Positions 17,380 through 26,020 of a DNA stretch of 60,629 bases are shown one piece after another. Numbering within the stretch: position 1 is the first letter of the stretch; every line of letters begins with the position of its first letter. The translations under genes were made by a program, and so were the position numbers. Source of the stretch: an uncultured Bacteroidota bacterium (lineage in GTDB: Bacteria > Bacteroidota > Bacteroidia > Flavobacteriales > Flavobacteriaceae); assembly GCA_902577515.1 (NCBI GenBank), contig CACGZJ010000008.1, positions 1-60,629 of the forward strand, written 5' to 3'. The notes under the pieces were generated by a model that searched no databases, was not told where the DNA came from, and saw nothing but the letters and a program-made list of their open reading frames with translations.

Positions 17380-18330
17380 TTGAATACAATTTTTAAAACA
17401 GATTTTAATTTTCCTGGGCAAATATCTAAATATGAAGGCAAAGTAAGAGATGTATACTCTTTAGAAGAGGATATATTGATTGTTATTACATCTGATAGAA
17501 TATCTGCATTTGACATTGTTATGCCCAAACCAATTCCATATAAAGGACGAGTGCTAAATCAAATTTCAGTTAATATGCTCAAGTCCACTGAAGATATTAT
17601 TCAAAATTGGCTTATAACATCTCCCGATCCAAATGTTTCAATAGGTAGAAAACTTAAACCTATAAAAGTTGAAATGGTTATTAGAGGATACTTAAGTGGC
17701 CACTCTGAAAGATTATACAGCTCTGGTAATAGAAATATTTGCGGAGTTAATTTACCAAATGGATTATTATCAAATCAAAAATTTGATAATCCTATAATTA
17801 CTCCAAGTACAAAAGCTGATTTTGGTCATGATGAAGATATATCTAAATCTGATATAATAAAAAAAGGAATTTTAACATTAGACCAATACGAAGAAATAGA
17901 GGATGTAACTTATAAACTATTTAAGAGGGGTACAGAAATAGCAAAAAAAAGAGGATTAATTCTAGTGGATACAAAGTATGAATTTGGATATGATTCAAAA
18001 GGTAATCTTTGCTTAATAGATGAGATTCACACTCCTGATTCCTCTAGATATTTTTATGAAGATACTTATGAAGATCACATGAATAGAGGAGAAACCCCTA
18101 AACAACTATCTAAAGAATTTTTTCGTCAGTGGTTAATACAAAATAATTTTCAGGGGAAGGAAGGTCAAAATCTTCCTGAAATTTCTGATGATGTTGTAAT
18201 GGATGTTTCAAATAGATACATAGAACTTTACAATAAAATTACCGGTAACAATTTTGATAGTTCGAAGGCTATAAATTCACTTGATCAAATTGAGGAGACT
18301 GTAATTAACTCATTAAAACTTATCAGTTAA
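17380..18330 (+). CDS. purC: Phosphoribosylaminoimidazole-succinocarboxamide synthase (SAICAR synthase)
   Basis: Joins aspartate to CAIR with ATP in purine synthesis. The 316-residue length fits the longer, yeast ADE1-like form rather than the short enterobacterial type. Motifs include YEGKVRDVYSL near the N-terminus, TSDRISAFDIVMP, EMVIRGYLSGHSERLY, and LIDEIHTPDSSRYF. The start must be a TTG at 17380: an in-frame TAG lies two codons upstream, and the next Met would delete conserved N-terminal residues. It overlaps the convergent M20 peptidase gene by 18 bp. Confidence 0.94.
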   Translation: MNTIFKTDFNFPGQISKYEGKVRDVYSLEEDILIVITSDRISAFDIVMPKPIPYKGRVLNQISVNMLKSTEDIIQNWLITSPDPNVSIGRKLKPIKVEMVIRGYLSGHSERLYSSGNRNICGVNLPNGLLSNQKFDNPIITPSTKADFGHDEDISKSDIIKKGILTLDQYEEIEDVTYKLFKRGTEIAKKRGLILVDTKYEFGYDSKGNLCLIDEIHTPDSSRYFYEDTYEDHMNRGETPKQLSKEFFRQWLIQNNFQGKEGQNLPEISDDVVMDVSNRYIELYNKITGNNFDSSKAINSLDQIEETVINSLKLIS

Positions 18331-19830
18331 TATACCCAAATAGGTCTCTATTCCAGTTATATAATTTTCAATTTTAATATTTTCATTAGGACTGTGTTGA
18401 TTATTATCTTGATTAACTGTTGGTACTGTTACCGCTGGAATTCCTAGAGTATTTACAAATGGAGAAATAGGTACTGATCCACCACTTGTCCTTTTTTTTA
18501 CAGGTTCAATTCCAAATGTTTTTTTCAACGATTTTACAAGCCATTTGCCAATTTCAGACTCAATATCAGTTCTAAACGCATCATAATCAAAGCTAGAAAC
18601 AAATGTTACAATCTTATCATGTTTAAGCCTTTCATCTTTTGTTGGTCTTCTATCTATAACATAATATCCAAGTTCTTCAATATGACTTTTAATAAGATTA
18701 TGAAGTCTTATTGGATCAGACTCTAACACAAGTCTTACATCAATTTCTGCTATACATTCCGATGGAACAATTGTTCTTACTTCTTCTCTAACCCATCCAG
18801 ACTCAATACCTCTTACATTTATAGATGGATACTGAATTGATTCTTGATAATTTTTTCCGACATTATCAGGCTTTTTAAATTGCATGTCATTCATCATCTT
18901 TTCTTCATCATCAGGGACTTCGGCTAAAATTTCTAATGTTTTTTCATCAAGTTCAATACCATCATAAAACCCTGGTATGGTAACTCTTCCATTAGGATCT
19001 TTCATAGAAGATAATATTTCAGACATTCTAAAAACAGGATTTGGGGCGTAGTTCCCAAAATGACCGCTATGTTGAGGAACAATCGGACCATAAGTAATTA
19101 ATGTAATATCTGAAATTCCTCTAGCTCCAAATGTTAATGTGGGAAGATTAGATGGATGTTTGGGACCATCAAATATTAGTAAAGCATCACTTTTCAATTT
19201 TGAAGAATATTTTTTAACTGCATCTGCAAGGTTAGGCGAACTAATCTCCTCTTCAAAATCCATAATAACTTTTAAATTATATTCTAATTCAATGCTATTT
19301 CTTTTCATTATCTCTAGGGCATTAAGAATCATCATTACAGGACCTTTAGCATCTGATGCAGATCTAGCAAAAATTCTTAAATCCTCCTTTTTTATATCAT
19401 CGAATGTTATATTATCTAATCTACTCCAATCAGTTATTTTATATTCATTATTAATTCTTTCTTTAAGGACAGCCTTATAAGGGTTTTCTTGATCCCACTT
19501 GGAATTGTCAACAGGTTGTCCATCAAACTGAAGGTAAATTAAAAGAGTATTTAGATCTTCAGAAATTACTTTTGAAGCTAAAAGAAGAGGTAATTCGGGA
19601 GTCTCAAGTCTTTCAACTTCAAATCCATATTTTTTAAAATTATTTATCCCCCATTCAATTAGAGGTTTCATTTCATTCTTATAATTAGCATCATTTTTAA
19701 TTGATAAGAATTCTCTAAAACTTTCAATACTCTCAATTCCAATATCGAATATTTGATTTTCAATATTGCTTTGAGAAAATAAATTAAGTCCAGTTGTAAA
19801 TATTAAGATTGGTATTATTAATTTTTTCAT
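18313..19830 (-). CDS. Exported M20-family metallopeptidase (dipeptidase-like)
   Basis: A 505-residue M20 peptidase with a signal peptide (MKKLIIPILIFTTGLNLFSQ), so probably periplasmic. Recognisable are ARSASDAKGPVMMI with the bridging-metal Asp, the catalytic pair in DFEEEISSPNL, HSGHFGNYAPNP in the dimerisation lid domain, and the C-terminal metal His in QHSPNENI. The first metal ligand differs: where M20 enzymes have His-x-Asp, residues 101-103 read Gln-Phe-Asp. It may still be active with altered metal binding, or the family here may use a different ligand. It is the last gene of the minus-strand operon, four bases after miaA. Confidence 0.8.
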   Translation of the reverse strand: MKKLIIPILIFTTGLNLFSQSNIENQIFDIGIESIESFREFLSIKNDANYKNEMKPLIEWGINNFKKYGFEVERLETPELPLLLASKVISEDLNTLLIYLQFDGQPVDNSKWDQENPYKAVLKERINNEYKITDWSRLDNITFDDIKKEDLRIFARSASDAKGPVMMILNALEIMKRNSIELEYNLKVIMDFEEEISSPNLADAVKKYSSKLKSDALLIFDGPKHPSNLPTLTFGARGISDITLITYGPIVPQHSGHFGNYAPNPVFRMSEILSSMKDPNGRVTIPGFYDGIELDEKTLEILAEVPDDEEKMMNDMQFKKPDNVGKNYQESIQYPSINVRGIESGWVREEVRTIVPSECIAEIDVRLVLESDPIRLHNLIKSHIEELGYYVIDRRPTKDERLKHDKIVTFVSSFDYDAFRTDIESEIGKWLVKSLKKTFGIEPVKKRTSGGSVPISPFVNTLGIPAVTVPTVNQDNNQHSPNENIKIENYITGIETYLGILTDKF

Positions 19831-19834
19831 TACT

Positions 19835-20734
19835 TCAAATTATTTTATTTAAATCTATTTTAAAATTTTTTTCAATGTTTATTTTTTTTGAATTTTTATA
19901 TTTTTTGAGCCAAGTAATTTGTCTCTTTGCGTAATTCCTTGTGTTTTGTTTTATCTTATCAATTGCCTCATAGTAAGATAATTTATTTTTAAAATAATCA
20001 AAAAACTCTTTGTAACCAACTGTATTTAAAGTATTTAAATTTGAATACTTCTTTAATTTAAAGGCCTCTTCTTCTAGTCCATTATTAATCATAATATCAA
20101 CTCTTCGATTAATTTTATCATAAAGTACTTCCCGAGGGCATTCTAATAAAATAAACTTTGTTTTAAATTCTCTTTTTTTAATTCTGTCTTTCCTAAAGGA
20201 TGAAAATTTATTCCCAGTATATTTTATGATTTCTAAAGCTCTGATTATTCTGCTATGATTTTTTTTATCCACAATTTCATAATACTCTCTATCTAACTTT
20301 TTTAATTCTTCTTGTAGGTATGAGACCCCTTTATCTTTATGTATTCTAATAATTTCATCTCTAATTTTCTCAGGAATCTCTGGAAACTGATCTATCCCAT
20401 ATATCACGGAATCAGCATAAAGTCCTGAGCCTCCAACTAATATTAAATATTCTTTATCCTTAAATAGATTATTAATTTTATGTATTGCATCTTTTTCATA
20501 TAATCCGACATTATATTTATCATGAATACTTTTGTTGTGAATAAAATGATGTTTTATTTCTTTTAATTCATGTTTTGCAGGAGGGCATGTGCCTATCTCA
20601 AGTTCTTTATAAAACTGTCTAGAGTCACAAGAAATAATTTCAGTTTTAAGCTTTTTTGCAAGTTCTATACTAAACGTTGTTTTTCCAACTCCAGTTGGCC
20701 CAGCTATGTATATTAAGTTTTTATTTGTCTTCAT
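19835..20734 (-). CDS. miaA: tRNA dimethylallyltransferase
   Basis: Transfers dimethylallyl from DMAPP to the N6 of A37 in tRNAs reading UNN codons. 299 residues. P-loop GPTGVGKTTFS near the N-terminus, SCDSRQFYKELEIGT with the catalytic Asp, VGGSGLYADSVIYG, and the C-terminal TRNYAKRQITWLKK segment that grips the tRNA are all visible. Its start overlaps the end of the K+ channel gene by 14 bp, so it is translated from the same operon mRNA. Confidence 0.96.
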   Translation of the reverse strand: MKTNKNLIYIAGPTGVGKTTFSIELAKKLKTEIISCDSRQFYKELEIGTCPPAKHELKEIKHHFIHNKSIHDKYNVGLYEKDAIHKINNLFKDKEYLILVGGSGLYADSVIYGIDQFPEIPEKIRDEIIRIHKDKGVSYLQEELKKLDREYYEIVDKKNHSRIIRALEIIKYTGNKFSSFRKDRIKKREFKTKFILLECPREVLYDKINRRVDIMINNGLEEEAFKLKKYSNLNTLNTVGYKEFFDYFKNKLSYYEAIDKIKQNTRNYAKRQITWLKKYKNSKKINIEKNFKIDLNKII

Positions 20735-21542
20735 CTAGGTGAGAACCACATTGGTGACAATATATAGCATTGTCTTTATGCTTATCATTTAAACATTCAG
20801 CACACACCCTTGTGTTAACATCAACTTTTTTTCTTCTTTGAGCCATTTCTGCAGAAATTATTCCGGTTGGTACCGCAATAATTCCATAACCAAGAATCAT
20901 CAGCATTGATGCAAGAAACTTACCCAAACCTGTTAATGGAACAATATCACCATACCCAACAGTTGATATTGTACTTATACACCAATAGATACTCTCTGGA
21001 ATATTATTAAAACCAGCTTCGGGACCTTCAATTAAATACATTAGAGTTCCGAATAAAATGCACATAATAAGAACAAACAACAAAAAGATTACAATCTTTG
21101 CTCTACTTACTAACAGTGATCTAACAAGGAAGTTAGACTCACCAATATATCTAGATATGTGAAGAACACGGAAAATTCTAAGAATTCTAAGTGCTCTAAT
21201 AGCCATCATTGTCTCTAGTTGAGCTCCAACTATAAATAATGATATATATTTAGGAATAGTAGCCAATAAATCTATAATACCATAAAAGCTAAAAATATAT
21301 TTTCTAGGGTGGTGAATAGATACAACTCTTAATATATATTCAATAGTAAATAATATAGTAATTGTCCATTCAGCTACATTAAGTATTTCATAGTATTGCT
21401 GGTTTATCCAACCAACCGTTTCAAGAGCTACTAGTACAACACTGATTATGATTACTATAATTAATGATATATCAAATACTTTTCCAGCAGGAGTGTCTGC
21501 TTCATATATAATATCATGTATTTTCTGACGTGTTTTATTCAA
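20721..21542 (-). CDS. Voltage-gated-type potassium channel with C-terminal zinc ribbon
   Basis: A 273-residue six-transmembrane ion channel. S1 starts near residue 24, the S4 voltage-sensor helix carries regularly spaced arginines at about 116-131 (RALRILRIFRVLHISR), and the pore filter TVGYGD sits at 194-199, predicting K+ selectivity. After S6 the chain ends in a four-cysteine ribbon (CAEC...CHQC, about 247-263), likely a cytoplasmic zinc-binding module that could sense metal or redox state. It lies in an overlapping operon with an exonuclease and miaA, with no obvious functional link. Confidence 0.9.
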   Translation of the reverse strand: MNKTRQKIHDIIYEADTPAGKVFDISLIIVIIISVVLVALETVGWINQQYYEILNVAEWTITILFTIEYILRVVSIHHPRKYIFSFYGIIDLLATIPKYISLFIVGAQLETMMAIRALRILRIFRVLHISRYIGESNFLVRSLLVSRAKIVIFLLFVLIMCILFGTLMYLIEGPEAGFNNIPESIYWCISTISTVGYGDIVPLTGLGKFLASMLMILGYGIIAVPTGIISAEMAQRRKKVDVNTRVCAECLNDKHKDNAIYCHQCGSHLDEDK

Positions 21543-22665
21543 TGTCTGAAAATTTATAAATTTCTTTCAAATTTACTAGTTTTTTATATCTCTTCTCAGA
21601 AATTAGTCTATATACATAATTTTTAACCCTTTTTGACTCATACACTTTTACTAACCTAGAATTAATTTTTTTCTCAGAATTTATATTATTATAAAGCTCA
21701 AAATATCCATATCCTTCTATAATACCATTTTTAAAGAGAATAAAACTTTTGTCAGCCTCTTTCTTTCCATTAAATGTTATTACAAAGTCTGAAGCCTCAT
21801 TTATAATTTCAGGCTTAGAAATTTTGGAGAAAATCTTTGGATCAATATTATTATTAATTTTTGGCCTAAGAGAATTAATCTCTTGAAGGGTCTTCAAAAT
21901 TGCAATGTGAACATTGCCTGTAGGATGTACCTTAATTGTTTTAAAATTATTCTGAACGTACTTTGGTATGAATTTTTTACTAGTAAATAGCTTAATTAGT
22001 TTATTCTTAATATCCTTACTAAAATCAATATAAACTAATTCATTTTTCTCATTATATATATAGAAGACTCCCGTATTTTCCTTTAGATTATCTATAACGT
22101 CTTTAAAAATATTATCCATTTTTTCACCAGGGAATTCGACGATACTTTTTCTTATTATTTCTTGCTTAACATCTTTTTCTAAAAGAATTTTAAATAACTC
22201 AACAGTCGCAAGTGCATCTCCACTTGCACGATGTCTATCCTTAATTGGAATTCCAAGACTTCTGGATAGTCTTCCAAGTTTGTAAGATTGCTGATTTGGA
22301 AGTAATTCTTGAGATAAAATAACTGTGCATATAGATTTCATAGAAAAATCAAACCCTAACCTTTTAAACTCTAATTGTAAAATTCTATAATCAAATTGAG
22401 CATTATGGGCTACTAGAATACATTCAGAAGTTATTTCAATTATTCTCTTAGCAATTTCATGAAATTTAGGAGCCGTCTTAAGCATCTTTGATGAAATTCC
22501 AGTAAGTTTTTCTACATAAGGATGTATCTCTTTTTCAGGGTTTACTAGGCTTATAAACTGATCAGTAATAGAGACACCATCAAATTTATAGATGGCGATC
22601 TCAATTATCGACTCCTCATTAAATTTTCCACCTGTAGCTTCAAGGTCAACTATTGTATACATCAA
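21535..22665 (-). CDS. DnaQ-like 3'-5' exonuclease fused to a degenerate GIY-YIG domain
   Basis: A 376-residue protein. Residues 1-165 form a DEDDh exonuclease: VDLEATG (Asp7, Glu9), HNAQFDYRILQ with the third Asp, and HRASGDA with His and the last Asp. It is the same family as the Pol III epsilon proofreading subunit. The region from about 205 (GVFYIYNEKNELVYIDFSKD) aligns with a GIY-YIG nuclease as in the UvrC-like Bacteroidota fusion, but the usual YVGKS reads YIDFS, so the second active site looks impaired. It could proofread or process repair intermediates. It overlaps yggS by 4 bp and the K+ channel gene by 8 bp. Confidence 0.85.
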   Translation of the reverse strand: MMYTIVDLEATGGKFNEESIIEIAIYKFDGVSITDQFISLVNPEKEIHPYVEKLTGISSKMLKTAPKFHEIAKRIIEITSECILVAHNAQFDYRILQLEFKRLGFDFSMKSICTVILSQELLPNQQSYKLGRLSRSLGIPIKDRHRASGDALATVELFKILLEKDVKQEIIRKSIVEFPGEKMDNIFKDVIDNLKENTGVFYIYNEKNELVYIDFSKDIKNKLIKLFTSKKFIPKYVQNNFKTIKVHPTGNVHIAILKTLQEINSLRPKINNNIDPKIFSKISKPEIINEASDFVITFNGKKEADKSFILFKNGIIEGYGYFELYNNINSEKKINSRLVKVYESKRVKNYVYRLISEKRYKKLVNLKEIYKFSDIE

Positions 22666-23312
22666 TAACTTCTTTTTCCGAAAATTTTACTACCAACCCT
22701 TATCATATTTGAACCCTTCTCTATAGCTAATCTATAGTCATCGCTCATACCAATTGATAAAATTTTTAATTTAGAATTCTTCAAGCTCATTTTATCATAT
22801 AATTCCTTAATTTGATAAAATTCATCACTTATTTTTTGTTGATCTTCAGTAAAACTTGCCATACCCATTAACCCAACAATATTAATATTCTTATATTTTT
22901 GAATATCTGAATAAAAACCCTCTAGAAGGCTTGTATCTAAGCCAAATTTCGTCTCTTCTGAAGAAATTTTAAGTTGTATTAGACAATCAATTTTTCTATT
23001 TGATTTTTTAGCACATTTATCAATTTCTGTTGCTAATGAAATTCTGTCTAGCGAATGTATCAACGAGATAAAGTTTGAAATGTATTTAACTTTATTTTTT
23101 TGAAGATGTCCAATCATATGCCACTCGATATCATCTGGTAATAGTTGATGTTTTTCAACAATTTCTTGAACTCTGTTTTCTCCAAAGATCTTTTGATTAG
23201 AATTATATGCTTCTTTTATTTCATCTATAGATCTAGTCTTGGAAACTGCGACTAATTTGACTTCATCGCTTATTTCCTCTTTTAGACTCAGTATATTATC
23301 TCTTATGTTCAT
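22662..23312 (-). CDS. YggS/PROSC-family PLP homeostasis protein
   Basis: A 216-residue PLP-binding TIM-barrel protein of the YggS (PLPBP) family. The PLP lysine is in LVAVSKTRSIDEI near residue 25. Further family motifs are FGENRVQEIVEK, WHMIGHLQKNK, and the C-terminal LSIGMSDDYRLAIEKGSNMIRVGSKIFG, which cradles the phosphate. Members buffer pyridoxal phosphate and affect amino-acid pools rather than catalysing a known reaction. Overlaps both neighbours by 4 bp, indicating translational coupling. Confidence 0.94.
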   Translation of the reverse strand: MNIRDNILSLKEEISDEVKLVAVSKTRSIDEIKEAYNSNQKIFGENRVQEIVEKHQLLPDDIEWHMIGHLQKNKVKYISNFISLIHSLDRISLATEIDKCAKKSNRKIDCLIQLKISSEETKFGLDTSLLEGFYSDIQKYKNINIVGLMGMASFTEDQQKISDEFYQIKELYDKMSLKNSKLKILSIGMSDDYRLAIEKGSNMIRVGSKIFGKRSY

Positions 23313-24265
23313 AGTTGACTCATTATCTCTTCAGCTACTTCTAGAGCTAAAAGGCCATCTCTAAGTGGAACTTTTGATCCAGAATTATTATTAATGGAGT
23401 CAAAGAAATCTTTTAACTCTGATTCAATTGAATTAATTTCAACTATTTCAGGTGTTTCAAAAAATATTACTTTTTCTTCACCGACATTGTTTTTGATGAC
23501 AATTGAACTATCTGAATCGTTAGGTTCTTTTCCTCTGATTCTAACTACTTGATAATCTTTCTCCAAAAAGTTAATAGAAATGTATGCATCTTCTTGAAAA
23601 ATTCTAGTTTTTCTCATTTTTTTGAGAGAAATTCTACTTGATGTTAGGTTAGCAATACACCCATTTTCAAACTCAATTCTTGCATTTGCTATATCAGGAG
23701 TAGTACTAATAATAGATACTCCAGAAGCATTAATTTTTTTAACTTTTGAGTTGACAACTTTTAAAACAATATCTATATCGTGGATCATTAGATCCATTAT
23801 TACAGATACATCGGTTCCTCTTGGATTAAAATCTGAAAGTCTATGCGACTCAATAAATTTTGGATTTTTTACAAATCTATTACAAGAAATGAATGCCTGG
23901 TTATATCTCTCTACAAATCCAACTTGACCAACTATTTTATTCTTTGATGCTAGCTCATTAATAATTTTAGCCTCACCAGAGTTTGATGTTAAAGGTTTTT
24001 CGACAAATATATGTTTCCCAGCTTCTATACATTTTTTAGCAATTTCAAAATGGGTAGTTGTTGGGGATACTATAATTGCAGCATCAATATCTTTAAGTAA
24101 TAGGTTTAAATCATTATAGTATTTGTAACCAAATTCTGATGAAAGCTTTTCTGAATTAGTTTCATCAGTATCATAAAATCCTATTAAATTTTGATTTGAT
24201 GAATTAATAATATTTAGATGAATCTTACCTAGATGTCCGGCTCCAATTACACCAACTTTTATCAT
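23309..24265 (-). CDS. Gfo/Idh/MocA-family NAD(P)-dependent oxidoreductase
   Basis: 318 residues. A Rossmann domain begins VGVIGAGHLGKIHLNI. The family's EKPL motif (IFVEKPLT) supplies the conserved lysine, followed by GQVGFVERYNQAF. The C-terminal alpha/beta substrate domain includes MIHDIDIVLKVV with the usual catalytic His. The substrate is not identifiable; relatives oxidise sugars, inositols or biliverdin-like compounds, and in Bacteroidota this type often works in sugar metabolism. First gene of the six-gene minus-strand operon. Confidence 0.88.
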   Translation of the reverse strand: MIKVGVIGAGHLGKIHLNIINSSNQNLIGFYDTDETNSEKLSSEFGYKYYNDLNLLLKDIDAAIIVSPTTTHFEIAKKCIEAGKHIFVEKPLTSNSGEAKIINELASKNKIVGQVGFVERYNQAFISCNRFVKNPKFIESHRLSDFNPRGTDVSVIMDLMIHDIDIVLKVVNSKVKKINASGVSIISTTPDIANARIEFENGCIANLTSSRISLKKMRKTRIFQEDAYISINFLEKDYQVVRIRGKEPNDSDSSIVIKNNVGEEKVIFFETPEIVEINSIESELKDFFDSINNNSGSKVPLRDGLLALEVAEEIMSQL

Positions 24266-24269
24266 TTGC

Positions 24270-24277
24270 TAAAAATA
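24270..24277 (-). promoter_or_regulatory. Putative -7 box TATTTTTA before the six-gene operon
   Basis: TAnnTTTA on the minus strand, 4 nt before the ATG at 24265. If real it drives the operon running down to 18313 with a leaderless mRNA. Confidence 0.38.
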
Positions 24278-24323
24278 CAATCTTCTTTTGGAATAATCGA
24301 GTATTAATTTAATATTAGCATGA

Positions 24324-24965
24324 GTGGAAGATAATTTTAAGCATAAAGGAAGACGAAGAATTCTAGTATCAGAATTAAGAGAAAAAGGTATTAAAGATAA
24401 TAGAATCCTTAAGGCTATTGAGAGTATTCCTAGACATTTATTTATTGACCCAGGCCTTTCAGAACAAGCATATATTGATAAGGCACTTCCAATAGAAAAT
24501 GATCAAACTATATCGCAGCCATATACTGTAGCTTTCCAAACACAACTTCTTAACCCATTAGATAGTGATAAAATATTAGAAATTGGTACAGGCTCTGGAT
24601 ATCAAACTGCAGTTCTAGATTATTTAAATCTAGATATTTATACAATTGAAAGAGACCATGCCTTATATAGATCTACATCTAATCTATTTGATAAGATGAA
24701 TATTAAACCTAAAAAATTTATTTATGGAGATGGCTTTAATGGAATGCAAGATCATTCACCTTTTGATGGTATAATAGTAACAGCAGGTTCACCAGTAATC
24801 CCAAAGAAACTTGTAATGCAGTTAAAAGTAGGAGGTAGGTTAATAATTCCTGTTGGAAAAGATGTACAAGTCATGACAAAAATTATTAGGATTTCAGAAA
24901 ATGAATTAAAAAAAGAAACCTTTGGAAATTTCCGATTTGTTCCTATGCTAAAAAATAAAAACTAA
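24324..24965 (+). CDS. pcm: Protein-L-isoaspartate O-methyltransferase
   Basis: Repairs isoaspartyl residues in aged proteins using SAM. 213 residues. The motif ENDQTISQPYTVAFQTQLL (substrate loop) and SAM-binding EIGTGSGYQTAVL are diagnostic, followed by FDGIIVTAGSPVIPKKL and GGRLIIPVG. The start is GTG at 24324; the nearby ATG at 24320 is in another frame and stops after four codons. Convergent with smpB, sharing the stop bases CTAA. Confidence 0.94.
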   Translation: MEDNFKHKGRRRILVSELREKGIKDNRILKAIESIPRHLFIDPGLSEQAYIDKALPIENDQTISQPYTVAFQTQLLNPLDSDKILEIGTGSGYQTAVLDYLNLDIYTIERDHALYRSTSNLFDKMNIKPKKFIYGDGFNGMQDHSPFDGIIVTAGSPVIPKKLVMQLKVGGRLIIPVGKDVQVMTKIIRISENELKKETFGNFRFVPMLKNKN

Positions 24966-25420
24966 TTATTGAAGTTCTTTTTAATCCTTTTTAGACTTAT
25001 CTTATTTTCTCTGTCTTTAATCACATTTCTTTTATCAAACTCTCTTTTACCTTTTGCAACAGATATGTTAAGCTTTGCTATTCCTTTTTTACTAATAAAA
25101 AGAGAAGTTGCAACAACAGTAATTCCAATATCACGAACGTCTTTTTCAATTTTTTTTAACTCTTGTCTATTAAGAAGTAGTTTTCTCTTTCTTTTTGGAT
25201 CATAATTTTGCTCACTTGAGTTCTCATATTGATCAATATGAAGATTGATCACGAATAGTTCACCGTCAGTATATTCACAATATGAATTATTAAGCGATGC
25301 TTTAGAATTTCTTATTGATTTTATCTCATTTCCAGTCAATACAATCCCACAAGTATAACTATCTAGTAACGAGTAATCATACTTAGCTTTTTTGTTTTTT
25401 ATGTTAACTGAACTATTCAT
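24962..25420 (-). CDS. smpB: SsrA-binding protein (trans-translation)
   Basis: Binds tmRNA and delivers it to stalled ribosomes. 152 residues, normal for SmpB. Motifs include the N-terminal NKKAKYDYSLLDSYTCGIVLTG, GNEIKSIR, and LHIDQYENSS followed by RKRKLLLNRQEL; the basic tail KKNFNN is disordered in the free protein. The tmRNA gene itself is not in the window. Its start lies 47 bp from the divergent GNAT start. Confidence 0.96.
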   Translation of the reverse strand: MNSSVNIKNKKAKYDYSLLDSYTCGIVLTGNEIKSIRNSKASLNNSYCEYTDGELFVINLHIDQYENSSEQNYDPKRKRKLLLNRQELKKIEKDVRDIGITVVATSLFISKKGIAKLNISVAKGKREFDKRNVIKDRENKISLKRIKKNFNN

Positions 25421-25424
25421 GATG

Positions 25425-25432
25425 TAAAATTA
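25425..25432 (-). promoter_or_regulatory. Putative -7 box TAATTTTA before smpB
   Basis: TAnnTTTA on the minus strand, 4 nt before the smpB ATG. Confidence 0.35.
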
Positions 25433-25467
25433 CAAATTTGAAAAGGAATAATTTATATTTTTATCAT

Positions 25468-25914
25468 ATGGCGATAATAAGAACAGCTCAAAAACAAGAC
25501 TTTAAATTTTTGAGCAAAATATTCTTATTAAATGTCCCAAAATACTTTGATAAAAAAGAATTAGATGATTTTAAAAAATACTTTAATTCTAAAAATCTTG
25601 AATCCTATTTTATAATTGAATCCCAAGGTAAAGAAGTAGGAGGAGGTGGCTATGCATATGAGAATATAAAAACTGCTAGAATATGCTGGTTATTTATACA
25701 CCCCAATTATCATGGTTTGGGCTTAGGTAAAAAGCTAGTTAATCATTGTGTTAAAATTTTAAAGAATGATAGAAAATTGAGTGTAATTGAAGTTGAGACT
25801 TCCAATCTTACATATAAATTTTACGAGAAATTAAATTTTAAAATTGAATACATAAAGAAAGATTATTGGCCAAATAATGATGACTTATATTTTATGAAGA
25901 TTGATTTAATCTAA
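25468..25914 (+). CDS. GNAT-family N-acetyltransferase
   Basis: 148 residues from the ATG at 25468. A TTG at 25438 would add ten residues ahead of the natural MAIIRTAQKQDF start and overlap the likely promoter. The acetyl-CoA-binding motif A reads FIHPNYHGLGLGKKLVNHCV, with the expected glycine-rich Q/R-x-x-G-x-G/A pattern (HGLGLG), preceded by the central beta-bulge region ARICWLF. The C-terminal motif LTYKFYEKLNFK is typical. The substrate cannot be inferred; it is isolated, between smpB and glyA. Confidence 0.85.
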   Translation: MAIIRTAQKQDFKFLSKIFLLNVPKYFDKKELDDFKKYFNSKNLESYFIIESQGKEVGGGGYAYENIKTARICWLFIHPNYHGLGLGKKLVNHCVKILKNDRKLSVIEVETSNLTYKFYEKLNFKIEYIKKDYWPNNDDLYFMKIDLI

Positions 25915-26020
25915 TCTAATATTTAATAATAAAAATTGTTTATAACTAGTTGATTTATATAATAGGAAACAAACAAACTAGAGTTGCTATTTTATTAATT
26001 TAGCACTTTAATTCTCAGTT
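25915..26020. other. Intergenic region GNAT-glyA
   Basis: 106 bp, AT-rich. It contains a short palindrome AACTAGTT and a related ACTAGAGTT about 30 bp downstream, too weak for a terminator. No glycine riboswitch-like structure is evident before glyA and no clear TAnnTTTG box is visible. Confidence 0.35.

Noticed and set aside
19139-19480. 113-codon plus-strand frame inside the M20 peptidase gene
   Set aside because: Antisense shadow; the hydrophobic stretches come from complementing acidic and charged codons.
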